Source: XYA12-FULL-58-9 sp001798605 (lineage in GTDB: Bacteria > Myxococcota > XYA12-FULL-58-9). Taken from it: a DNA stretch of 26,256 nucleotides. Location: assembly GCA_036736205.1 (NCBI GenBank), contig DAINMX010000073.1, forward strand, positions 1 through 26,256, given 5' to 3'. The notes beneath the pieces are model-generated. The model ran no database searches and was not told the DNA's origin. It saw only the letters and a program-made list of their open reading frames with translations. Shown here one piece after another: positions 1 to 6,416 of this stretch (the stretch's first letter is position 1; every line of letters begins with the position of its first letter). The position numbers were made by a program, and so were the translations under genes.

Positions 1-302
1 CCAATCGAACCCTCTGGGCGCTGGCTGGATCATCCTTTCATCTGGACGCGCCTTACGGACTGACAAATAGGGTGGTAGCACTCGGAGGCTCGCAAACCGG
101 CGTCGTTGTGGGGCTTGGTGCGTGTGTCGGAGTATGCCAAAAAGGGTGTACCCTATATGACCGCGCTTTTAAGGAAGGTTCCCTTTGATGACTCATCATG
201 GGAAAGATGAACCTGATTGCCTCTAGGCAATTCTGACGGCGTTTCGACTGAGCGATTGCCCGGTTGCGATGACAGCAATGTGTTATCCTCATCAGCAAGG
301 CC
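1..302. other. Left-edge stretch without a secure gene
   Basis: An open frame on the + strand runs from the window edge to a TGA at 186-188 (about 61 codons, beginning NRTLWALAGS and containing VVALGGSQTGVVVGLG). It could be the tail of a gene that begins outside the window, but third-position base use is not clearly coding-like and I recognise no family. Two inverted repeats follow it, at 176-214 and 216-231. The rest, up to the GTG at 303, shows nothing I can name. Confidence 0.25.
176..214 (+). terminator. Imperfect stem-loop after the left-edge open frame
   Basis: AGGTTC (176-181) pairs with GAACCT (209-214). Inside it TTCCC pairs with GGGAA and TGATGA with TCATCA, with a bulge on the right arm. 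It straddles the TGA at 186-188 of the left-edge frame. There is no clear T-tract, so it may be a Rho-independent-like end, a processing structure, or chance. A second small inverted repeat, ATTGCC-tcta-GGCAAT, lies at 216-231. Confidence 0.25.
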
Positions 303-728
303 GTGATTATCCGACGAACCAACATCGTTGCCATTGCACTTGGCACCATCTCATGTCTGGAGACGCCTTCGGGCCACGATCCTGACACCAATCAAGGAGA
401 CCCCAACTGCAACCAACTGGTCGATTGCTTTGGCGTCTGTGGTGGCTCCGCCGAGTTCGATGACTGCGGCAACTGCGGTGGATATATCGAGTGCCCAATT
501 GGTGCCTTCTGCAATCTCGACGGCACGGCTTGCAACTGCCCAGAGGGACTCTTCGCTTCCGACGGTGAATGTGTCGACAATGCTTTGCGTTGCTACAGCC
601 AGGAGCGCGAGGAGTACGTCGATTGCTCCGAGGCGGTCGAAAACGATTTCTGCGACACCGATGCATCGTTTCCAATGCGAAGTTTTCTGCGGGAAGGTGT
701 GTGGGACGGCACAACCTGCGTGCCATGA
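303..728 (+). CDS. Small Cys-rich exported protein, probable lipoprotein
   Basis: The 141-residue product starts at a GTG with only a weak CAAGG before it. A short basic start (RR at 4-5) and hydrophobic stretch end at Cys18 (context GTISC). This is an imperfect lipobox, because position -3 is Thr. The mature part is rich in Cys, with tandem modules of the type DC-x-G-x-CGG and DDCGNCGG (roughly residues 41-60), then a spacing like EGF or dickkopf modules (CPIGAFC...CNCPEG...C). Such modules occur in surface and secreted proteins of myxobacteria-like organisms, where they are presumably disulfide-bonded. No enzymatic motif is visible. The 3' end overlaps, in another frame, the start of the toxin remnant at 724, so the gene may have been joined to that fragment by rearrangement. 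Function unknown; a genuine gene is likely because of the regular Cys pattern. Confidence 0.6.
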   Translation: MIIRRTNIVAIALGTISCLETPSGHDPDTNQGDPNCNQLVDCFGVCGGSAEFDDCGNCGGYIECPIGAFCNLDGTACNCPEGLFASDGECVDNALRCYSQEREEYVDCSEAVENDFCDTDASFPMRSFLREGVWDGTTCVP

Positions 729-888
729 GCTTCGGGTCCGTGACCGAAAGGGAAATTGGCGAGTCTTTTACTTCACCAAGGAAAAGGTCACGCTTTTGGT
801 GTTTCACGCGTTCAAGAAGAAGACGCCAAAGACGCCACAACGTGAGATTGATACAGCGCGTGCGCGCCTCAAGGAGATGTTGCCATGA
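724..888 (+). pseudogene. HigB/RelE-type toxin, C-terminal half only
   Basis: The frame reads HELRVRD, then RVFYFTKEKV, then LVFHAFKKKTPKTP and an ER-type basic helix ending KEMLP. This is the characteristic second half of phage-derived Gp49-like/HigB mRNA interferases (PF05973 type). These proteins are usually around 100-120 residues and begin with a helical half that precedes HELR. Here the sequence upstream of 724 in this frame is only the shadow of the Cys-rich protein gene, so the first half is missing and no good start codon exists. In-frame ATG 661 and GTG 697 would give an unrelated N-terminus. The stop codon overlaps the antitoxin start (ATGA at 885-888), the normal toxin-antitoxin order for HigBA. 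I infer an inactivated toxin. Confidence 0.65.
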
Positions 889-1178
889 ACAAGAACAAGG
901 CCTACGTAACCGCTCGAAGTTCAAAGGAGCTGTGCTCGGTGTTGGGGGTTCCCGCATCGGATGAGCCGCGCGTCAAAATGCAGGTTGATTTGGTTCGCGC
1001 CATTCGTGCGGTGATTGTGCGAAATGAACTCACACATGCGGAGGCGGCCAAACATGCTGGGGTGGGACGCACAGTGATCACGGGGATCGTCAACGGCAAC
1101 CTCGATGGCGTTTCGCTCGATCGCCTGGTCAATATCGCTTGCCGTCTGGGCCTTGAGCCAAAGATGAAGGTCGCGTGA
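885..1178 (+). CDS. HigA-like antitoxin, XRE-type helix-turn-helix protein
   Basis: The 97-residue product fits the HigA2-like/HTH_37 family. It has an N-terminal segment with S-x-E-L and a small helix, then a helix-turn-helix at about residues 50-75 (THAEAAKHAGVGRTVITGI), followed by NGNLDGVSLDRLVNIACRLGL. The start ATG overlaps the stop of the toxin remnant, with AAGGAG eight bases upstream inside the toxin reading frame, so the two were translationally coupled. In intact systems the antitoxin binds the toxin and represses the operon. Here the toxin lacks half its fold, so this protein may be an orphan antitoxin that could still neutralise related toxins or act as a plain repressor. Length and motif are normal for the family; nothing in it looks broken. 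Confidence 0.85.
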   Translation: MNKNKAYVTARSSKELCSVLGVPASDEPRVKMQVDLVRAIRAVIVRNELTHAEAAKHAGVGRTVITGIVNGNLDGVSLDRLVNIACRLGLEPKMKVA

Positions 1179-1184
1179 GTAACG

Positions 1185-1220
1185 ACACCGAATTCGGTGT
1201 GGAGCTACGTTCATCGTAGC
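1185..1220. repeat. 16-bp perfect palindrome and adjacent hairpin
   Basis: ACACCGAATTCGGTGT (1185-1200) is a perfect palindrome. It is followed by GCTACG-ttcat-CGTAGC (1204-1220), six base pairs with a five-base loop. They lie just past the antitoxin stop at 1176-1178 and at the 3' end of the antisense VapC remnant. They could end transcription from both sides or be an operator-like site. There is no T-run. Confidence 0.4.
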
Positions 1221-1440
1221 ATTGGATCGTCGGATCCGGAGTCACGAGTGTATGCCCGTGCACCCGTGCCTGCGCGACCAGCAGGCAATCAAAAGGGTCA
1301 CGGTGGTGTGGCGGCAGCTCCTCGAGAGCGAAGATCGTAGCGACGTCCCGCGGCCAGATGTCAATGCCGTGCTTGCGGGCCAGCGGCAAAACTTGGTCTG
1401 GAATGAACGTCCGCAAGCGATCGATAGTCCTGCGGCCGTC
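1203..1440 (-). pseudogene. VapC-type PIN-domain toxin, C-terminal fragment
   Basis: The minus-strand frame contains VLPLARKHGIDIW, then LEELPPHHRDPFDCLLVAQA and HTLVTPDPTIQCYD. This matches the second half of VapC-family PIN ribonucleases, where the typical text is LP-x-HHRDPFDR-LL-AQA followed by TLVT-D. The acidic residues of HRDPFD and of the TPD segment belong to the family's metal site. The first half, with the initial catalytic Asp (usually LLDTH or similar), is absent: upstream the same frame runs into the antisense of the DUF4139 gene start. No VapB antitoxin is seen. I read it as a decayed copy left by the same accessory-DNA turnover that left the broken HigB nearby. Confidence 0.6.
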
Positions 1441-1465
1441 TTGGCCTGACCATCCTCCAGAAGCT

Positions 1466-3658
1466 ATGCTCCCCACCATGTCCAACCATCTCTGCCCGCC
1501 CTGCTTGTGGTTGTCGTTGTTCGTCGGTTGCCACTTTGCGGCCTGTACCGCGACGCAGCCGTCTTCGTCACGCCATGCGGCCGGTCCCGAGCTGCCGGTG
1601 ACGCGGGTCATCCTCTACCAGAACGGCATCGGCTACTTCGAGCGCCGCGGCGAGGTGAATGGCCAAGCCCTGAGCCTGCAAGTGCGCCCCGAGCAGATCA
1701 ACGACATGCTCAAGTCCCTGACCGTGGTCGACACCCGTGCCGGTCGCGCGGTGAGCGTGTCTCTGCCCTTGGAGAAGCGCAGCGCTGACCAGCTCGCCGA
1801 GCTTCCCGAGCAGGTCCGCAACGCTGGCGGGCTGCTGCAGGTCCTCGCCGTGTTTCGCGGCGCTGAGGTCACCGTCGAAGGCGACAAGGGCTCTGCTAAG
1901 GGCAGGATCATCGGGGTCGAGGCGTTCGATCGCTCGGGCAGCAGCGCTGGCGAACCCGGCGGGCAGGAGTGGCGCCTGACGCTCAAAGATCGCGAAGAGG
2001 CGCTCGTCGTCTACCCCGTGAACGCCATCGAACGCGTGCAGATCAACGAGCCAACCTTGAGCGCGGGCCTCAACAAGAGCCTCGACGTGGCGTTGGACGC
2101 CGGCAACTGGAAGCCCATCACCTTATCGGTGCGGTTGGCCGGTGAAACGCCGCACCCGCTCATCGTCGCCTACATCACCGAGATGCCGGTGTGGAAACCG
2201 ACCTATCGGGTGGTGCTGGGTGACCAAGGCACATCCCTATTGCAGGGTTGGGCGGTCGTCGACAATGTCTCGGGTGAAGACTGGAACAACGTGCGCCTCT
2301 CGCTCGTGGCCGGCAACCCGGTCTCGTTCAAATACGATCTGCACTCACCGCAGTTCACCTCGCGCGTGGATCTGACCCCCCAACACCGCCGCATGGCCAT
2401 GGCCCCGGCCGTAGAAAGGGCAGGCATGGCAGCTTCTCCATCGCCGCCCCCCTCTCCGATGGCGCCCGCCGCCATGAGTGGTGCCGGCGGCATGGTCATG
2501 CCCCGGCCATCTATGGCCAAGCGTTCGCGCGCCGCGGCGAGCGAGCCCTACGAGGCCAAGGAAGACTATGCGACTACCGCAGACACGGAGAACCTCGATT
2601 ACAACCTGGGTGCCGCGCTTGAACAGCAGGTGCCGGCGGCGGCCACCGGCGAGAGCGTCGGTGCCCTGTTCCGTTATGACATCGTCGACCCGGTGACCGT
2701 GCCCGACGGCACCTCGAATTTGGTGTCCATTGTCAACGCGCGAGTCAAAGGCCAAGAGGTGGTGTTGTTCCGGCCAGGCGACCGCGACGAGACCGGCATG
2801 CCACTTCCCTATCGGTCGGTGCGTCTGGAAAACGCAACGGACTCGACGCTCGAGCGCGGACCGGTGGCCATCTACTCCGGCACGACTTTTCTCGGCGAAG
2901 GCTTTGTCGACCGCATGGAAAAAGGCACGACCACCTTCCTCACCTACGCCGCAGACGGTGGCGTGCACCTGACGCAGAGCCAGACCAATAGCGACGAGGG
3001 TGGCCGGCTGCTCAAAATCATGGCCGGCATGATCGAGTCCGAGGTCATCTCTGTGATCAAGCAGCGCCTTGCGATCAAGAATGACCACGACGAAGAGATC
3101 ACCGCCTACGTCAAGACCGCCAAACTCGGCGGTGATTGGAAACTCACAACCAAGCCCGCCGAGACGGTGGAGACCGGCGCGGCGCTGTTTTTCCCAGTCA
3201 AAGCCGCACCCCACAGCGAAGGTACACTCGAGGTCACCTGGCAGCAGCCGATCGTGCGGCGCATCGGCATCGACACCGACCTCTCGACCACCGTACTGAA
3301 GCTGTATCTGGGGAGCGGCAAAATACCCAAAGAGATCGCCGGTCCGATCAACGAGATCTTGGCGCTCAAACAAAAGATCGTCGACAACACCCACGAGTAC
3401 TCGCGGCTGAAGGCGCAACACGACCAGCTCTCGGCTGACCAGGATCGGGTGCGGGAGAACTTGAACTTGTTGCGCAAAACCGCCGGCAACCGGGCGCTCA
3501 TGGACCAACTCACGGAGAAGCTGGCGAGCCTTGAGTTGGACTTGGGTCGGCTCTCGGGCAAGCTCGTGCGCCTTTCGGAAGAGAACGCAGATCTGCAGCG
3601 CAAGATGGAAGCGACCATCCGCTCGGTGAGCCTCGACAACACCGGCAAGGCGAGCTAG
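1466..3658 (+). CDS. DUF4139-domain lipoprotein with C-terminal coiled coil
   Basis: The product is about 730 residues from ATG 1466; an ATG at 1478 is also possible, and longer upstream starts would cross the VapC remnant. The N-terminus has a hydrophobic stretch and two possible lipobox cysteines (LFVGC, Cys22; HFAAC, Cys27), so it is probably exported and lipid-anchored. A beta-rich domain begins VTRVILYQNGIGYFERRG. The DUF4139 region, related to the mucoidy-inhibitor MuiA group, includes W-KPTYRVVL and GWAVVDNVSGEDWNNVRLSLVAG. It is interrupted around residues 305-360 by a linker rich in Met, Pro, Ala and Ser. The last 100 residues are heptad-like coiled coil (LKAQHDQLSADQDRV... LSEENADLQRKM). 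Family function is not established. The protein stands alone, with no clear operon partner. Confidence 0.85.
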   Translation: MLPTMSNHLCPPCLWLSLFVGCHFAACTATQPSSSRHAAGPELPVTRVILYQNGIGYFERRGEVNGQALSLQVRPEQINDMLKSLTVVDTRAGRAVSVSLPLEKRSADQLAELPEQVRNAGGLLQVLAVFRGAEVTVEGDKGSAKGRIIGVEAFDRSGSSAGEPGGQEWRLTLKDREEALVVYPVNAIERVQINEPTLSAGLNKSLDVALDAGNWKPITLSVRLAGETPHPLIVAYITEMPVWKPTYRVVLGDQGTSLLQGWAVVDNVSGEDWNNVRLSLVAGNPVSFKYDLHSPQFTSRVDLTPQHRRMAMAPAVERAGMAASPSPPPSPMAPAAMSGAGGMVMPRPSMAKRSRAAASEPYEAKEDYATTADTENLDYNLGAALEQQVPAAATGESVGALFRYDIVDPVTVPDGTSNLVSIVNARVKGQEVVLFRPGDRDETGMPLPYRSVRLENATDSTLERGPVAIYSGTTFLGEGFVDRMEKGTTTFLTYAADGGVHLTQSQTNSDEGGRLLKIMAGMIESEVISVIKQRLAIKNDHDEEITAYVKTAKLGGDWKLTTKPAETVETGAALFFPVKAAPHSEGTLEVTWQQPIVRRIGIDTDLSTTVLKLYLGSGKIPKEIAGPINEILALKQKIVDNTHEYSRLKAQHDQLSADQDRVRENLNLLRKTAGNRALMDQLTEKLASLELDLGRLSGKLVRLSEENADLQRKMEATIRSVSLDNTGKAS

Positions 3659-3810
3659 GCCCGAATTATCGACCTGGTAGACTACTTCGACAAGTCCTCT
3701 GCCTACTTCGCCATTTGTAACTTAGCCCGCTTCGGTGTTGTTGAGACGGTGATTGAATCGTCTTCCAATTCCTCCAGAACACGGCTGAGACGCGACAGCG
3801 CAACGGCCCA
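3659..3810. other. Intergenic stretch, no gene recognised
   Basis: After the TAG of the DUF4139 gene the same frame stays open for roughly 80 more codons (beginning ARIIDLVDYF), but the sequence becomes Ser/Arg/Pro-rich and matches nothing I know. I regard it as chance in GC-rich DNA. No hairpin with a T-tract is evident. The remnant described at 3811 may begin earlier in this stretch, since its frame is open from 3757. Confidence 0.3.
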
Positions 3811-4040
3811 GACCATGAGTCCACCCGCGAAGCCTCGGGCCGGGGGCCGTCCTTCTTTGCGGTGGGGCCAATCGTGGGAGGCTACTTCGGCTCGACTTCG
3901 TGCGGCCGGGTGAGACCTTCAGCTTCGAGCTGGGCATCTCCCCATACGCGACGCTCATGTGGGGCATCTCCGATCCAGAGGATCACCGCGGTGTTGTCGT
4001 CGGCGGGCTCGTGGACGGCCTCTTTCGCCTCAATCCCTAG
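3811..4040 (+). pseudogene. Frameshifted C-terminal remnant of an envelope-type protein
   Basis: Two adjacent frames together read like one protein. 3811-3890 gives REASGRGPSFFAVGPIVGGYFG, split here as REASGRG then PSFFAVGPIVGGYFG. From 3891 the next frame continues LDFVRPGETFSFELGISPYA, then TLMWGISDPEDHRG and VVVGGLVDGLFRLNP, ending at TAG 4038-4040. The alternation of hydrophobic and polar residues with Gly and aromatics suggests beta-strands of an outer-membrane or surface barrel protein. A shift at about 3889-3891 breaks it, and no start or upstream half is present. I cannot name the family. It could be a sequencing frameshift, but the missing N-terminus argues for real decay. Confidence 0.5.
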
Positions 4041-4140
4041 AGCCCGCGTGTCGTCAGACGTTCGACACTCCTCAATTACCGGGAAGATGCGCAGAGAGAG
4101 TGGTCCGGATCCCGTTCTCTTTGGATGGGTTGCCTGGCTT

Positions 4141-4202
4141 GGCTCAGGTGGCTCAGGTGGCTCAGGTGACTCGGTGGCTCGGGTGGCTCGGGTGGATCAG
4201 GT
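4141..4202. repeat. 9-bp tandem repeat array, about seven units
   Basis: The unit is GGCTCAGGT. Three exact copies (4141-4167) are followed by a shortened GACTCGGT (4168-4175), two GGCTCGGGT copies (4176-4193) and GGATCAGGT (4194-4202). The last unit contains the TGA stop (complement of 4197-4199) of the minus-strand metallo-hydrolase gene, so repeat change could move the end of that protein. On the + strand it would encode Gly-Ser-Gly repeats, but no gene is evident there. Confidence 0.8.
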
Positions 4203-6395
4203 GCGAGCGTCGAGCGTCAAATTTAGAGTGAATCGCACCCCCATGTCGCGCTCAAACAACTCGCGCACGTGACGTCCCGCAATACGGAGAACCTCCACGT
4301 CAGTAAGGGCGCACACAGTGACCCGGCGCGAACGATTGGGATGAATCGCGGAAAACACGCCAAAGAAATTTTCTTCGTCCTCGGCGCTAAGCCTGGCAAC
4401 CACCTTGCCGGCTGAAACCACTTCGACTTCGCCTGCAACGAGAAGGAAAAAGTCATCCCCCAGCTGGCCCTGTTCGACGATGTGGCTTTCTGCGGTGTAT
4501 TGCTCGGTAGTGGAAAACCTGGCCAAGCGATTCCTACTCCCAAGGTCGAGATGTCGGAACAACCGCGCTTTCTCAATGAGCGGCCGTTGGGTCCAAATCC
4601 GCTGCAGAACATCGTCAAGACCGGCCTCACGAACGTAATCGTGAAAGAGCTCGGCATCGATCTCAAACACCTCCAAGGGCGTCTCAGCCACAACGATAGC
4701 CAGTTGTCGACTGCCAGCATCGGTAAACTCTATCGCGCCAAAAAACTCTCCGGGACTCAGCTGGGTCAATTTCTTACCGCCGGCCGACACCGTTGCGAAA
4801 CCACTGACAATGACGGAAAACGTGTGCGCTGGGGTGCCATCAGAGATTGTCTCACCCGCCGCAAATGCACGCGTTCTGCCCGAATGGAGCAAACTCGACA
4901 GCCACGCAGAATCAGTGATGTCCAAGAAACGAAGCGCTGAAAGCAAACGGCCAGGAACCGATGGATGCAAGCGCGGAGCAGCAATGATGGTTTCGAATTT
5001 CCCCGCAGCAGCAATCTCGTGACCAAAGGACCGAGTGTGTTCGTTGTCGGGGCAGTGATAATAGGCAACTCTGTTCGGGTTATCCTGCCAATCTTTTGGA
5101 TGGCCGTGAATCAATGCCTCACCGACATCTGCGAAGTACAGCGCATTGTTTTTTCTGCTCGCTGGGACGAGATTGCGAAGCTCGGTGTAGACATCGTCAG
5201 AGAGCACGCCCTCGACCTTCATCTTGTCTAGGCCGTCATGGCCCATGGTGTCGCCTGAGATCTGCACACTGTGGGCTTCGCCACCGCACTGCATGGAGAC
5301 GCTCAATCCGATGGTGGGAATAGCATGTACCGTGTAGAAGAAATCGAACGAAGCGCCAAACACCTCGAGGGTATTTCCTGGAGTGACACGATTGAAGTCG
5401 AGGTACTGCGCCACGACGTCCTGTGGCTGACGAAAATAGCTCGACAGCTTAAACAAGGCAGAGCGATAAATCGGCTCGGTCGTGTAAACCCGCGGCCGAT
5501 GTCCGGCGAGAATCATCTCGACAAACGCCCCCATGTGGTCTTCGTGGCAATGGCTGAGAACAACCGCCCCAACGTCATCGAAGGTCATGCCTTGATGCGC
5601 AAGCAGATAGCGAGTGCCAACGGGGCCATCGTAGATCACCGCACGACCGTTGACCCAAATCACGAACCCCGTCGTCGGTCCCGACAGGTCGAAGCCACTG
5701 CGCGTTCCCAGGGGTTTGATGCCAAAACGGACCGGGGTCTGGGTCACGTCTGGAACCGGCAAGGTCGCAAAGGGAATCACGGGAAGGTCAAAAGAAAGAT
5801 CGATCGCCTTCTGAACACCCCCACAACGCGCGCGCAATCGGTGCGCACCCTCACGAACCAACACCAGGTTGCCATCCAGAAGGTCGACTCGCCCCTGTTG
5901 GTCAAAGGTGTGGAACTGCACCATGTCGTCAACGGTGCGCGCGAGACCGTCAGACTTCTTGATGGCCAAGTGCTCGCTAACATCCGCGAGCCGATCCACC
6001 ACTGCACCATCGAGGAGTTGCCGGCCGTCGGCGTCAACATAACCGCGCATGTCAGAACGGGATGGCCCAACAAGGGTGATCCGCAGGGCCTCGCGGACCT
6101 CATCCGCCTGCTCCTCCTCGACCACGAGGATCAGCCTCTCGCCCTGGAGCTCGGGCTTGAAGGCTGCCCCATAAACAAACAGGAAGTCGTAGAGAAAGAA
6201 CTCTGGACTGAATTGCGGAGCGGCCCCCACCAACAATCTGCGCGGTGCCACGAGAATTCGCGGAAACGGAAGCTTGTGCTTGTCGCAGTATACCTTGGTC
6301 GCCTTGAATGCGTCGGTGGGCACACCAACCACTGCCGATCCATGTTGTGTGACAACCAGTGCTACGCCTGGGTATGGATAATGGACAGCTAGCAT
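4197..6395 (-). CDS. Metallo-beta-lactamase-fold hydrolase fused to two cNMP-binding-like domains
   Basis: The product has 732 residues. Residues 1 to about 210 are a region I do not recognise. A metallo-beta-lactamase fold follows (about 215-490) with the metal motif SHCHEDHMG (His282, His284, Asp286, His287) and likely further ligands at His357, Asp382 (SGDTMG) and His430 or His432 (IHGHP). Two cyclic-nucleotide-binding-like domains occupy about 495-600 and 610-725. Both show the beta-barrel Gly pattern (VSGFATVSAGG; VAGEVEVVSAGK). The phosphate cassette is off consensus in both, with FFGAIE and FFGVFS instead of FGE-x-A, although SRRVTV in the second resembles the family's R-x-A-x-V. They may bind cNMP weakly or serve as structural or regulatory modules. 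No signal peptide, so cytoplasmic. It starts 21 bases after the propeller lipoprotein stop, probably one operon. Substrate unknown. Confidence 0.8.
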   Translation of the reverse strand: MLAVHYPYPGVALVVTQHGSAVVGVPTDAFKATKVYCDKHKLPFPRILVAPRRLLVGAAPQFSPEFFLYDFLFVYGAAFKPELQGERLILVVEEEQADEVREALRITLVGPSRSDMRGYVDADGRQLLDGAVVDRLADVSEHLAIKKSDGLARTVDDMVQFHTFDQQGRVDLLDGNLVLVREGAHRLRARCGGVQKAIDLSFDLPVIPFATLPVPDVTQTPVRFGIKPLGTRSGFDLSGPTTGFVIWVNGRAVIYDGPVGTRYLLAHQGMTFDDVGAVVLSHCHEDHMGAFVEMILAGHRPRVYTTEPIYRSALFKLSSYFRQPQDVVAQYLDFNRVTPGNTLEVFGASFDFFYTVHAIPTIGLSVSMQCGGEAHSVQISGDTMGHDGLDKMKVEGVLSDDVYTELRNLVPASRKNNALYFADVGEALIHGHPKDWQDNPNRVAYYHCPDNEHTRSFGHEIAAAGKFETIIAAPRLHPSVPGRLLSALRFLDITDSAWLSSLLHSGRTRAFAAGETISDGTPAHTFSVIVSGFATVSAGGKKLTQLSPGEFFGAIEFTDAGSRQLAIVVAETPLEVFEIDAELFHDYVREAGLDDVLQRIWTQRPLIEKARLFRHLDLGSRNRLARFSTTEQYTAESHIVEQGQLGDDFFLLVAGEVEVVSAGKVVARLSAEDEENFFGVFSAIHPNRSRRVTVCALTDVEVLRIAGRHVRELFERDMGVRFTLNLTLDART

Positions 6396-6416
6396 TCGGT
6401 CTTCTCTGAGCTAAAC

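Noticed and set aside
2345..3508. 387-codon open frame on the minus strand
   Set aside because: Antisense to the DUF4139 gene; Gly/Arg/His-rich text typical of GC-rich shadow frames.
3656..3915. In-frame continuation past the TAG of the DUF4139 gene, as if by readthrough
   Set aside because: The extension turns Ser/Arg/Pro-rich without conserved text, and the coiled coil already gives a natural end. Chance openness is enough.
5271..6392. 373-codon open frame on the + strand
   Set aside because: Antisense to the metallo-hydrolase gene, which has an intact HCHEDH motif; the shadow shows no family feature.
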